A DNA stretch of 64,000 nucleotides. Source: Marinobacter azerbaijanicus (lineage in GTDB: Bacteria > Pseudomonadota > Gammaproteobacteria > Pseudomonadales > Oleiphilaceae). The notes beneath the pieces are model-generated. The model worked only from the letters and a program-made list of their open reading frames with translations. It had not been told where the DNA came from and did no database searches. The position numbers were made by a program, and so were the translations under genes. Positions 53,229-61,158 of the stretch are shown one piece after another; the stretch's first letter is position 1; each line of letters starts with the position of its first letter. The stretch lies in contig NZ_JASSVS010000015.1 of assembly GCF_030250645.1 (NCBI RefSeq), positions 42,945-106,944 on the forward strand, read 5' to 3'.

Positions 53229-53843
53229 ATGAAGTGCCCACTATTACTCACACTGGCCGCCATCGCGTTTCTGTCTACCGGTTGCGCATCGGTAGTATCC
53301 GGAACCGACCAGAAACTCACCTTCAACAGCGAACCTGAAGAAGCCACCGTTACTGTTTCCGGCCGTGTGCTCGGTAAAACGCCGCTTACTGTGCCGGTAG
53401 ACCGGGGCTCCAACCAATCCATTACCTTTGAGAAGGAAGGCTACGAGACCTACACCGCTCAGCTCTCCACCACAACCAACCCGTGGTTCTTCGGTAACAT
53501 AGTGATTGGAGGGTTATTGGGTTCCACTACCGATGGCGTCTCCGGTGCCATTCACGAGTTTTCCCCGGACCAGTACTTCGTCACCCTGAAGCCTGACACA
53601 CCAACGGGAATCTCAACCTCCAGGCCGCGACGGATCAAGGAAATCATCATCGCGTTCAGCGGAGAGTTTCGCCACGAGCTGGCAAGCGGCGGTGGTGAAA
53701 AGGTGGACACCATCGTGCAACTGCTGGATATCGACGCCTCGGAGAAAGACACCACCATCCGGGCACTGAACCAGCTTGCGCTGGCGAACGAGAACGACCT
53801 TGAGCTGGCTAAAACGATTATTGAGGTTTACGACGTTCAGTAA
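53229..53843 (+). CDS. PEGA-domain lipoprotein
   Basis: 204 residues. Lipobox STGC. Residues about 30-90 are a PEGA-type domain (SEPEEATVTVSGRVLGKTPLTV, quoted in part). A membrane-like glycine-rich part, FGNIVIGGLLG, follows, and the C-terminal third contains a DUF-like helical region. Second of a two-gene lipoprotein operon. Function unknown. Confidence 0.82.
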   Translation: MKCPLLLTLAAIAFLSTGCASVVSGTDQKLTFNSEPEEATVTVSGRVLGKTPLTVPVDRGSNQSITFEKEGYETYTAQLSTTTNPWFFGNIVIGGLLGSTTDGVSGAIHEFSPDQYFVTLKPDTPTGISTSRPRRIKEIIIAFSGEFRHELASGGGEKVDTIVQLLDIDASEKDTTIRALNQLALANENDLELAKTIIEVYDVQ

Positions 53844-53855
53844 AGGCCCACTCTC

Positions 53856-53878
53856 GAAACCGGGGCAGAACTATCTTC
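53856..53878 (+). repeat. REP-like element, plus orientation
   Basis: GAAACCGGGGCAGAACTATC then TTC, 13 bases after the lipoprotein stop. Confidence 0.6.
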
Positions 53879-53937
53879 AAGTTACTCCGGTTTTCGATCT
53901 AAACATCAGCCCTGGTTTTCCTGATTTTTTTCAAATC

Positions 53938-54055
53938 CCTTGTAACTTTTACTCGCTTTGAGCCTCTAACTGATAGTTATCGCTCGTCAGGGTATGTCCC
54001 TCGGAAGTGGTGGGCTTGATCAAAAATAACATGCCTATCGCCTTGCGAACGGTCC
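53938..54055 (+). repeat. Dispersed repeat, diverged partner of 42,532-42,640
   Basis: Shares GTAACTTTT, CGTCAGGG and AATAACATGCCT with the copy near 42.55 kb, with similar spacing. This copy lies directly upstream of an exported protein gene and may be its 5' leader. What it does is unknown. Confidence 0.45.
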
Positions 54056-54092
54056 GATGCAAGCCATCGGGCAAACTATAGGAGGGCAAACC

Positions 54093-54419
54093 ATGCAACA
54101 TACGTTAATTTATTCCGCATCCCTGTCACTACTTCTGGCTGTTTCTCCTTCATATGGTGATCAGTGGGAACGGCAGCTGAACTACGAGGGGGTAGCGCAG
54201 AACATATCGGGCACCGCAAGCACCGTCCGCTATGATTGGTCAGAAGTGGAAGCCAACCGTCGGATGCAACTGGAGCGAAGTGCATATCAGGAACCAGGCT
54301 TTGATATCGAAAGCCTGCCACCTACGGCTGCCGGACCGCAGCAAAGCAGTGACATGGATGTTGATTGGTTAGAGGTAGAGATGAACCGTCGGAAGCAACT
54401 GGAGCGCGGCGCATACTAA
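54093..54419 (+). CDS. Exported protein with an internal repeat
   Basis: 108 residues from ATG 54,093 with ribosome site ATAGGAGGGCAAACC. Signal peptide cleaved near SYG-D (residue 23). The mature part has two copies of a motif: W-S-EVE-A-NRR-M-QLER-S-AY and W-L-EVE-M-NRR-K-QLER-G-AY, separated by 36 residues. No family recognised. Confidence 0.75.
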   Translation: MQHTLIYSASLSLLLAVSPSYGDQWERQLNYEGVAQNISGTASTVRYDWSEVEANRRMQLERSAYQEPGFDIESLPPTAAGPQQSSDMDVDWLEVEMNRRKQLERGAY

Positions 54420-54490
54420 GGCGCGACTTTTATTTCCGTGGGTGCAAATCGCCAGGGCCCCGGTCCTGGCGAACGCATTATTCGCCTCGG

Positions 54491-54802
54491 TCAAGCCGCG
54501 CGACCAGATCCGTTATCCTCACCAGCCTGCAAAGTCCAGGTCATACCCAAAGCGCGCCCCGCTTTGACGAGCGTCGTGATGGTGACTCCGGTGTCCTTCT
54601 CATCCAGAAGGCGGTTAACCACCGTCCGGCTGGTATGCATTTTCTGGGCAAGCTGAGACTTGTTTACGCCGGTGTTCCCCATAGCCTGCTGAATCTGCCA
54701 GACAATTACCCGCTTCAGCGCCTCAGCTTCTACCTGCTCAAGCGTACCATCGGATTCGAGCAGATCATCGAGAGAGCTGCCAACGTGCTTATGCTGCGTC
54801 AT
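54491..54802 (-). CDS. HigA-like HTH antitoxin
   Basis: 103 residues with helix-turn-helix (NKSQLAQKMHTSRTVV). Follows its toxin with 14 bases between, the order of HigBA systems. Expected to bind the operator at 55,198 and to neutralise the toxin. Nearly identical to the antitoxin part of 50,128-50,484. Confidence 0.85.
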   Translation of the reverse strand: MTQHKHVGSSLDDLLESDGTLEQVEAEALKRVIVWQIQQAMGNTGVNKSQLAQKMHTSRTVVNRLLDEKDTGVTITTLVKAGRALGMTWTLQAGEDNGSGRAA

Positions 54803-54816
54803 TTTATTGCTCCCAT

Positions 54817-55170
54817 TCAGACGAGATTCTTCTTTCGATCTCTCGCCTTCGCCAACTCTTGATCCGGTGTTTTTTGAGTCTTTTTGATAAAGCCGCTCAG
54901 CAACACCATATCGCCGCGAAACATCGTGAATATGACTCGTGCAATCCGACCGTTCGAGAGATTACTGCGGACCTCCCACAAGTCTGAGTTAGCCTTCCCA
55001 GAGAAGCCTCTGACCAAGGGCATGCCCAGTGGCCAACCATATTCCACCGTTTTCAGGTCAGTCCCGATCACTGAACGATCTTCCTTATCCAGCTTCAGCG
55101 ACCATTCTTTGACCGGTTCTCGGCCACTGTCACTTCTGTAAAATAAGACGTTAACCGTTTTCTTTGTCAT
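54817..55170 (-). CDS. RelE/HigB-like toxin (Gp49-type)
   Basis: 117 residues from ATG 55,170. REPVKEWSLKLDKEDRSVIGTD then YGWPLGMPLVRGFSGKANSDLWEVRSNLS, given here in pieces, are the core of phage-derived Gp49/HigB-like toxins, with basic residues RIARVIFT and the closing KKTQKTPDQELAKARDRK. The family cleaves mRNA at the ribosome. The matching toxin at the 50.4-kb copy is deleted down to its first ten codons. Confidence 0.88.
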   Translation of the reverse strand: MTKKTVNVLFYRSDSGREPVKEWSLKLDKEDRSVIGTDLKTVEYGWPLGMPLVRGFSGKANSDLWEVRSNLSNGRIARVIFTMFRGDMVLLSGFIKKTQKTPDQELAKARDRKKNLV

Positions 55171-55197
55171 ACAACCCAATCCTTGGCAAAAGCCAGT

Positions 55198-55213
55198 GTA
55201 CCTAAATAGGTGC
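55198..55213. promoter_or_regulatory. Palindromic operator of the toxin-antitoxin locus
   Basis: GTACCTAAATAGGTGC, one arm base different from the copy at 50,513. It sits 28 bases upstream of the toxin ATG. Confidence 0.6.
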
Positions 55214-55250
55214 ATTCATGCCAGCCTTCTACTAATCCATACCCTTTTCA

Positions 55251-55274
55251 GAAAACTGAGACAGGTCTATTTTT
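55251..55274 (+). repeat. REP-like element at the 3' end of the RAYT remnant
   Basis: GAAAACTGAGACAGGTCTAT then TTTT. Forms an inverted pair with 55,587-55,613 around the broken RAYT gene. Confidence 0.7.
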
Positions 55275-55582
55275 TACAAAAGGAACCACTGCATTTTTCG
55301 AGGGCACTCACAAAACAGGTCTGTCGACCAGCGCGACGCTTCATTAATTGAGGAATTGAAGTCAGGTTGTCGTTCGCCTGAACGACCAGATGAACATGGT
55401 TTGTCATCAGGCAGAAGCTGAACATCTCCAGCTCATAGACCTGCTTCCATTCCTGAAGGTTTGCCAGGTAGTAGTCAAAATCACGGCGTTCGACGAACAC
55501 TGGTTGGCGGTTATGACCGCGTTGAACAATATGATGGGGAAAACCGTGCACAACCACCCTAGCCTGTCTGGGCCACCAGAGA
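55267..55582 (-). pseudogene. RAYT remnant, truncated at both ends
   Basis: About 105 codons of a RAYT gene closely related to 50,584-51,276. The HUH motif MTNHVHLVVQ is present but the Tyr region is absent and the frame ends in CKK. At the start the ATG is replaced by TGG (WPRQARVVV...), so it cannot start normally. REP copies lie at both edges, so the unit looks like a decayed mobile element. Confidence 0.85.
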
Positions 55583-55586
55583 GACC

Positions 55587-55613
55587 GAGAAAATAGATCT
55601 GCCCCGGTTTTCC
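55587..55613 (-). repeat. REP-like element, reverse orientation
   Basis: GAGAAAATAGATCTGCCCCG then GTTTTCC, partner of 55,251. Confidence 0.75.
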
Positions 55614-55697
55614 ACGTCTGTCAGCATCATGCTTCGGTTCGCCCGCCCCTTCTGATAGGGTAGCCAACTTTTAAAAATCGCCGACCTGGACTCCTGC

Positions 55698-56698
55698 ATG
55701 CCCTCACCCAAGCAACACCGCTGGTTTCCGCTGCTTATTTTCCTGGGCGCAGCCTTCACCTTCAGTGTCACGATGATCGGCACCACCAGGCCGATGGCCT
55801 GGCGATGATCCTGACCGGCCGGGTGCTGTCGGGGCTGTCCGCAGGGATCTTTACCGGCACGGCCACGGTGGCAGTCATTGAACTTGCCCCGCCCCACTGG
55901 CGGGAGAAGGCCACTTTCTTTGCCACGGCGGCGAACATGGGCGGGCTGGGCCTGGGCCCGATGTTAGCTGGCGCTCTTTCCCAGTACCTACCCTGGCCAC
56001 TGCACCTGACCTTTCTGGTGCACATTGCCATGGCTGTGCTCGCCGTGTGCTGCATCTGGGCAGCGCCTGAGACCGTCTCGAAACCCGCTCGCCCCAGACT
56101 GTCTATCCAGCGCCTGAACGTACCAGCGGAAGTCCGCGGTGTATTTATCCCCGCCGCCATTGCCGGATTCGCAGGCTTCGCCATGTGCGGCTTCTTCACA
56201 TCCATCGCCCCGGCGATGATGGGCAAGGTCCTGGGCTACGACAATCGGTTGTTGATCGGCGTTGTGGCCGGCAGCATCTTCATCGCCTCAACCCTGGGTC
56301 AGTTCCTGCAGGGCACACTGCCGCTCAGACTGCGCCTGCCTCTGGGCTGCGTTTCCCTGATACTCGGTGTGATTCCGATAGCGCTCGGCATATACACCCA
56401 ATCCCTCGCCCTGTTCGTGGTGGGTGCCGTGATTGCCGGTATGGGCCAGGGCATCTCATTCCGCGCCGGCATGGGCGCCATCGCCGCGGCCAGCCCTGTG
56501 AGGGAAAAGGCAGCGGTAACGTCCGCGTTCTTTGTCGTGGCCTATATCGCTATCTCGGTGCCGGTGATTGGCCTGGGATTAATGGCGAGCGTGACCAGCC
56601 TGAAGACGACCGGGATCACTTTCGCCGCTGTGATGGGATCACTGGCGGCGCTGGCTTTGGTGCTGCTAATTCGGCGGGAACGGGCTGGGGGAAATTAG
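55698..56698 (+). pseudogene. MFS transporter pseudogene
   Basis: The start at ATG 55,698 reads MPSPKQHRWFPLLIFLGAAF, the first membrane helix, then leaves frame after about 30 residues. The frame from 55,805 (MILTGRVLSGLSAGIF) continues with a major-facilitator body of about eight helices to a stop at 56,696-56,698. Helix 2 and the first loop appear deleted and the two frames differ. The stop codon is inside a REP. Confidence 0.75.
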
Positions 56699-56740
56699 AT
56701 CTGTCCCGGGTTACACCAGTGTCCTTCTCGTCAAGAGATT
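56691..56740 (+). repeat. REP-like element fused to an antitoxin shard
   Basis: 56,691-56,713 is GAAATTAGATCTGTCCCGGG, which also contains the MFS stop codon. It is followed by a piece (GTGTCCTTCTCGTCAAGAG, 56,719-56,737) identical or nearly so to the antitoxin genes at 50,230 and 54,590 (LDEKDTGVT on the minus strand). Confidence 0.7.
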
Positions 56741-56770
56741 CACGGAAATACTCGACGGGAACTGGATCCA

Positions 56771-56787
56771 TTGGCATATTATGCCAA
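56771..56787. promoter_or_regulatory. Palindrome upstream of parD
   Basis: TTGGCATATTATGCCAA, perfect eight-base arms around one T, 25 bases before the parD start. Typical of ParD self-regulation. Confidence 0.6.
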
Positions 56788-56812
56788 TAGACCTCTAAAA
56801 GGACCGACACTG

Positions 56813-57100
56813 ATGACAACGAGAAACATTGTTCTCACCGACCACCAGTCGCAAGTCGTAGATCACCTGGTTGCGTCTGGCCGTTACCAGAATGCGAGCG
56901 AGGTATTGCGAGCTGGCCTGAGGATGGTGGAGGAAGCTGAGTCCAGTTACGCTACGAAAATGAATGATCTCAGAACCGCTATCGATGCGGGCCAGGAAGA
57001 CCTGAAAACCGGCAGAACCAAAGCATTCACTGGTGACGAGTTCGCGACTTACCTCACTGAACGTGCGGAGCAAACCATCAGGAAGAAGCGGGATACCTGA
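56813..57100 (+). CDS. parD: ParD-like antitoxin without its toxin
   Basis: 95 residues from ATG 56,813. Ribbon-helix-helix domain at the N-terminus (IVLTDHQSQVVDHLVASGRY, ASEVLRAGLRM) and a C-terminal toxin-neutralising part (GDEFATYLTERAE). ParE normally follows within a few bases; here the next thing is a REP and an unrelated minus-strand gene, so it is an orphan. A piece of a related gene forms the start of ltaE at 28,020. Confidence 0.88.
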   Translation: MTTRNIVLTDHQSQVVDHLVASGRYQNASEVLRAGLRMVEEAESSYATKMNDLRTAIDAGQEDLKTGRTKAFTGDEFATYLTERAEQTIRKKRDT

Positions 57101-57116
57101 TTACAATGAAACCACT

Positions 57117-57142
57117 AAAAAATAAATCTGTCCCGCTATTTC
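57117..57142 (-). repeat. REP-like element with internal duplication
   Basis: AAAAAATAAATCTGTCCCGC followed by TATTTC; the stretch TGTCCCGCTATTTCA is present twice in tandem (57,129 and 57,144). Confidence 0.65.
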
Positions 57143-57150
57143 ATGTCCCG

Positions 57151-57813
57151 CTATTTCAGCGGAAATACCACCTCATCATCGCCTTCCTGCCAAGACGGGA
57201 ATTTGATCATGGCCTGCAGGAACACTGGATGTTCCAGCCAATCCCTCAGCCATTTCTGTAAATTCGGATAGGGCAGACTGTAAAACACCTCCCGATCGAC
57301 ATGGGCGAACTGGCGTACAAAGGGCATGATGCCAATATCAGCGATGCTGATGTTGCTCCCCAGGAGATACCGGTTCTTGGCTAATAGGCTTTCCAACGCC
57401 TGCAAAAACACCTCACCCTTTTGCTGGCAATCCCACTGGGAGAGTTCTGGATGGCGATCCGCGTATTTATAACGATCCAGCCAGTGTTTGAATTCGTTAT
57501 CATTGCGGTCAATCAGGGCATTAGCGCTTACTAAATCAGTGTTCAACAAACCCTTCGGATCACTCTGCCCCAACGCCCATTCGACGATTTCCCTGCTTTC
57601 CTCAATAACGAGCCTCTCAAAACGATCGCCTCTTGCCAGCTCCAGAACAGGAACCGTGCCTTTGGGACTGAGCGCCAGCATCTGCGCCGGCTTGTTTTTT
57701 AGCACGATCTCCCGCAGCTCCACCGTCAGTCCGGCAAACAAGATCCCGAGCCGAGCACGCATAGCGTAAGGACAACGACGGAAAGAATATAAACGAGGCA
57801 GCGGAAAGGTAAT
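57151..57813 (-). CDS. Glutathione S-transferase-like protein with probable ATT start
   Basis: 220 residues if started at ATT 57,813; a longer in-frame reading to 57,924 adds 37 residues without GST character. N-terminal thioredoxin fold with RLYSFRRCPYAMRARLG (CPYA active site), cis-Pro in GTVPVLEL, and ESREIVEWAL; helical C-terminal domain from about residue 90. A good ribosome site (AGGAG) lies exactly seven bases before the ATT, and there is no ATG, GTG or TTG near. ATT starts are known but rare (e.g. infC). Could instead be a start-codon mutation. Confidence 0.85.
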   Translation of the reverse strand: MTFPLPRLYSFRRCPYAMRARLGILFAGLTVELREIVLKNKPAQMLALSPKGTVPVLELARGDRFERLVIEESREIVEWALGQSDPKGLLNTDLVSANALIDRNDNEFKHWLDRYKYADRHPELSQWDCQQKGEVFLQALESLLAKNRYLLGSNISIADIGIMPFVRQFAHVDREVFYSLPYPNLQKWLRDWLEHPVFLQAMIKFPSWQEGDDEVVFPLK

Positions 57814-57939
57814 GGAGTGGCTCCTGGCTGAATAAACGAAGCTGATATTAACTGAAGCACGGTGATCGTGGAAACATTCGACGCCGCCCCCTGCGATGCG
57901 CTCCAATAGAGCATTAACAAACAACCAGAGCCGAGCCCT

Positions 57940-58284
57940 ATGGCAAAAATCAAAAAGCAGCCACCGTCACCGCAAACCCAGGAGGAAGCCTTGACCATGG
58001 CAAAGGCGACTCAGCGGCCCCGGCAAAGCAAGGAGCAGACAAAAATGATCGCGCGGGGTATCGAGAAGGGCATTGATCAGTATAAAAAACAGCAAAAAGC
58101 CAAAGCCCGGGAAAAAGACAAACAGCGCAAAAAACAAGAACACCAAACAGCGACCGAAAGCGCGGAACAAAATCCTGCAAAATCCGAGATCCGCTATCGA
58201 ACCCCATGGCTACCTTGGGCGCTGCTACTGATCACCTGGGCTGGAATCGGTCTCTATATACTGGGATTGGGCCTGGGGGGCTAA
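57940..58284 (+). CDS. DUF2956 family membrane-anchored basic protein
   Basis: 114 residues. The opening MAKIKKQPPSPQTQEEALTM, ATQRPRQSKEQTKMIARGIE (quoted in part) and lysine-rich middle, ending in one helix near WALLLITWAGIGLYIL, are as in DUF2956. N-terminus cytoplasmic, C-terminal helix in the membrane. Function unknown. Divergent from the GST gene. Confidence 0.88.
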   Translation: MAKIKKQPPSPQTQEEALTMAKATQRPRQSKEQTKMIARGIEKGIDQYKKQQKAKAREKDKQRKKQEHQTATESAEQNPAKSEIRYRTPWLPWALLLITWAGIGLYILGLGLGG

Positions 58285-58352
58285 ACGAATCAATGGCGGC
58301 CAGGTTCATGCTGGTGCCTTCGCCGATGGCGGCGCCGGCGACCTCCGGTTTC

Positions 58353-58377
58353 AAAAAATAGATCTGTTCCGGTTTTC
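58353..58377 (-). repeat. REP-like element, reverse orientation
   Basis: AAAAAATAGATCTGTTCCGG then TTTTC, seven bases before the end of the S41 peptidase gene. The 60 bases upstream (58,290-58,350) resemble the end of a coding frame (minus strand EVAGAAIGEGTSMNLAA) of no recognised family, possibly another shard. Confidence 0.7.
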
Positions 58378-58383
58378 GGGCCA

Positions 58384-59730
58384 TCAACCGCCGACCAGCT
58401 TAATTACCCGCTCCAGCATCGGGTCTTTGCCTTCCTCGCGCCCTTTTCGGCCAAGGTACTTGAGACGGATGTGTGGCGGGATGCCGACATCTTCGTAAAT
58501 CTCACCGTCGTAGGCCCGGTAGATTTCATTGGACAAGGTCAGGTGCCAGCCATTTGGCAGATGGCGCTCGAGCGTGTCGGAAAGGATGCCCTGGGTAGGC
58601 TCGCCAATAAGGGTGAGACGGGGATGCTGCAGCAATGAGAGCACGAAGATCTCTGCGGCACTGGCCGTTAGCTCGCTGGTCAGCACAAACAGGTTGCCCT
58701 GGTAAGTCTCATTGACAGGCGTGACATAGACAGACTGCTTTCCGGTGAATCCATTGCCATGACGGGCTGACTTGGTGAAAGCCAGCCGTTTGCGATCCAT
58801 CAGGTACGCTGCAAAGCGCAGTGCGACACCATCGTACCCCCCACCATTATTGCGAAGATCGACCACCAGATTGGGGAGCTCGCCAACATCTGCCAGTACC
58901 CTCTTCATCACACTATCGACCGCACTGAGATCCGCAGCCGGTTTGCCTGACTTGCCGCTTTGCCCGGCCATGGCCCGGATGTTGAGGTAACCGATGAGGT
59001 CATTAAGGCGCCCCCACTCCACCAGCCGGTTGCCGCCATGGCTAACGGCGCTTGCGAGATAATCCTCATGGATCACGTGACGCGCCGACTCTTTGAGATC
59101 GCCCAGGTAGCTGGTGAGCTCCCGGTCATCATTGGCGTCTTCAAGTTCCTGTGTCAGCCGCCTGAAGAGCGCCGGCTGGGCACCTGCCCTGTAATGACCC
59201 CAGGGTGAATGCAGACGAATATGGCCATCCTTCAGAGGCCGTAGCATCGCAACCATGATGGCAAAGAGCGTTTCCTGTGATGTGTTCGCGTTAATCTGGG
59301 GAAAATAGTCATGATGCGCCCGGTCCCAGGCCACGCCCTTGAGTTCAAACAGGGCGTATTGCTCGTGAAAGGTTCGCCAGAAAACGTCAAAGTTGTATTG
59401 CGGATCCTTTGCCCTGTGCCTGTGACTTTCAGTGACACTGGCGGGCAATCCTTTCAGGCGACGGAAGCTGATACGTGCTACGCCAGTTACCCGATGGGCA
59501 CTGAACGCCTGGCCACCAGGGGATACCGCCAAATCTTCGTAATAGTGGCCAAGTTCTTCAATACTGCCCGCATCAATCTTAAGGCAGCTGATGCTGGTTT
59601 CTTCAAAAAGGGTGTACCAATCTTCCTCGATCAGCAACACATTGCCGTAACCCTGGGAACGCCAGACACCCTGCAGGCGCGCAAAATCAGGGCTGGAAAG
59701 AGAACTGCCGCGGCGTTGGGCGGTTTTCAT
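58384..59730 (-). CDS. S41-family (C-terminal processing-like) peptidase
   Basis: 448 residues from the ATG at 59,730 (CTGGAGTCCTCT). The catalytic region is typical of S41 domains: LVVDLRNNGGG, VLTSELTASAAEIF (Ser nucleophile in TASAAE) and GEPTQGILSD. No PDZ domain or signal peptide is obvious, so location is uncertain. It resembles tricorn-like or tail-specific peptidases of unknown role. Single gene. Confidence 0.85.
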   Translation of the reverse strand: MKTAQRRGSSLSSPDFARLQGVWRSQGYGNVLLIEEDWYTLFEETSISCLKIDAGSIEELGHYYEDLAVSPGGQAFSAHRVTGVARISFRRLKGLPASVTESHRHRAKDPQYNFDVFWRTFHEQYALFELKGVAWDRAHHDYFPQINANTSQETLFAIMVAMLRPLKDGHIRLHSPWGHYRAGAQPALFRRLTQELEDANDDRELTSYLGDLKESARHVIHEDYLASAVSHGGNRLVEWGRLNDLIGYLNIRAMAGQSGKSGKPAADLSAVDSVMKRVLADVGELPNLVVDLRNNGGGYDGVALRFAAYLMDRKRLAFTKSARHGNGFTGKQSVYVTPVNETYQGNLFVLTSELTASAAEIFVLSLLQHPRLTLIGEPTQGILSDTLERHLPNGWHLTLSNEIYRAYDGEIYEDVGIPPHIRLKYLGRKGREEGKDPMLERVIKLVGG

Positions 59731-59818
59731 AGAGGACTCCAGGTCCATTTCTGTTGTTTTCAGACATCAGGCTACAGTCTCACAACCATTGCACCTTTCT
59801 TCGCCGCAAAAAAGTGTT

Positions 59819-60010
59819 TTAATTTGGAAAAGACATCAAAGACACAGGCGCAGACCTTGTCGTAATGGCCTCCCATGCGCCCGTCAGAAAACAGGACGAA
59901 CAGCCATCGGAATGATGGTTCAAAGGGTTTTCATGACCAGGATGCGCGAATGCCGTGGTGGTCGCCGACAGCAGAGCGGCAGTTAGGCTGACTTTTCTTA
60001 GCGGTTTCAT
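59819..60010 (-). pseudogene. Remnant of an exported His-rich (HupE-like) protein gene
   Basis: 63 codons. Signal peptide MKPLRKVSLTAALLSATTTA then FAHPGHENPLNHHSDG, the start of HupE/UreJ-like or similar metal-binding proteins. After that the frame loses character and ends. The REP at 60,013-60,039 begins two bases upstream of the ATG and has displaced the ribosome site. So the gene is cut at both sides. Confidence 0.55.
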
Positions 60011-60012
60011 AC

Positions 60013-60039
60013 GGGAAATAAATCTGTCCCGGTTTTCCC
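60013..60039 (-). repeat. REP-like element, reverse orientation
   Basis: GGGAAATAAATCTGTCCCGG then TTTTCCC. It sits directly against the ATG of the HupE-like remnant and 5 bases from the LRAT-domain gene. Confidence 0.8.
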
Positions 60040-60043
60040 ATTC

Positions 60044-60520
60044 TCAGTTGATGCTCGGCAGCTTTGGATCAACGACGAAATCATGCCGCCGGTTTGTATT
60101 TGAAACAAGAAGTGCTCCCAACCCAAGGAGCCCGGCTCCTATGACAAACCTGCTCGCCTCGCCTTTCGCAGCAATCATTCCGCCCAAAAAACCAAATCCA
60201 AGCGCAACCTGGAGTTGAGGGCTCATACGTTTTCCGGAAGTTAGATAGTATGCCGTGTGCTCACAGTTATTCGAAATAGGGCAGTAAACCCCACCTACCT
60301 GATTCACCTCAGAAAGCCTTTTAGAAAAGCCTTGCTGATCAATTTTCTGACGCTTCACCGATACCGGTTTACCGTTAGCGTATTGCTCAAACGGCACTTT
60401 CACCAAACGGCTTCCCGGCTGAATGTGCAGTACCTCATTCGACCCAAGATAGACGCCAACATGCTCCACCACCCCTTTGCTTCGGTATAGCAAATCACCC
60501 ACATTCAAGTTAGAATACAT
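60044..60520 (-). CDS. LRAT-domain (NlpC/P60-like) membrane-tailed protein
   Basis: 158 residues from ATG 60,520. The LRAT core is visible: GVVEHVGVYLG (His) and NNCEHTAYYLTSG (catalytic Cys in the NCEH motif). Residues about 110-145 are hydrophobic (LQVALGFGFLGGMI, FVIGAGLLGLGALL), a possible membrane anchor. Lecithin retinol acyltransferase-like proteins in bacteria are acyl- or peptide-transfer or hydrolase enzymes. It faces an XRE gene across an AT-rich 100-bp gap. Confidence 0.82.
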   Translation of the reverse strand: MYSNLNVGDLLYRSKGVVEHVGVYLGSNEVLHIQPGSRLVKVPFEQYANGKPVSVKRQKIDQQGFSKRLSEVNQVGGVYCPISNNCEHTAYYLTSGKRMSPQLQVALGFGFLGGMIAAKGEASRFVIGAGLLGLGALLVSNTNRRHDFVVDPKLPSIN

Positions 60521-60620
60521 ATTCACAAAACCTCTTTTTTTACGTTTTACGTATTTGAATGCAAATTATAGCATCGTTTTCTATAAGTCAACCCACTTAC
60601 TCAAAATAGAAGGGCTTCCC

Positions 60621-60998
60621 ATGCAAAATGGAAAAACCTCATACTCTGCAGTACTGGGCGTTGTTCTCTCTAACCTCAGGAAAACCATGAGCATTGAACA
60701 GGGGGAAATGGCCGAACGGATGGGGCTTTCACAACCGAGTTACAGTCGACTTGAAAGCGGGAAATCTGCATTCTCAGTCGACCAGATGTTCCAGGCAGCT
60801 AATGCTCTCGGCATAAGTTTTGAAGAGTTGAACACCCGCTTGATCCAAAACATCAGACAGCTTCAAACCAATGGAATCAAGGTAATTCAGCCGGTGAGAG
60901 GCAACACAGCCAAGGCTCAGGAACAGCAGAATGAGGTTGGCCAAATCCTTGCGGGTGCGGCACTTGGGGCGTTGATTTTCAGCATCTTAACAAAATAA
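60621..60998 (+). CDS. XRE regulator with C-terminal membrane segment
   Basis: 125 residues from ATG 60,621 (GAAGGGCTTCCC). HTH: IEQGEMAERMGLSQPSYSRLE. The C-terminus is hydrophobic (ILAGAALGALIFSILTK), unusual for XRE proteins, so it may be anchored at the membrane. Divergent from the LRAT gene, which also ends in hydrophobic stretches, so the two may work together. Confidence 0.85.
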   Translation: MQNGKTSYSAVLGVVLSNLRKTMSIEQGEMAERMGLSQPSYSRLESGKSAFSVDQMFQAANALGISFEELNTRLIQNIRQLQTNGIKVIQPVRGNTAKAQEQQNEVGQILAGAALGALIFSILTK

Positions 60999-61158
60999 AA
61001 AAGCACCTCACCTAGCCTGCTGAATCGCATTTTCCATCAGCGCGCGTGTCATCTAAATCAAGCTTTACAGTTCATCACCAAACAAACAGGCATAACCTCA
61101 GATCGCTGCTACGCTTAGTTAGGAAACTAAATCTAATAAAAACAAGGAGCGTCCCGCC

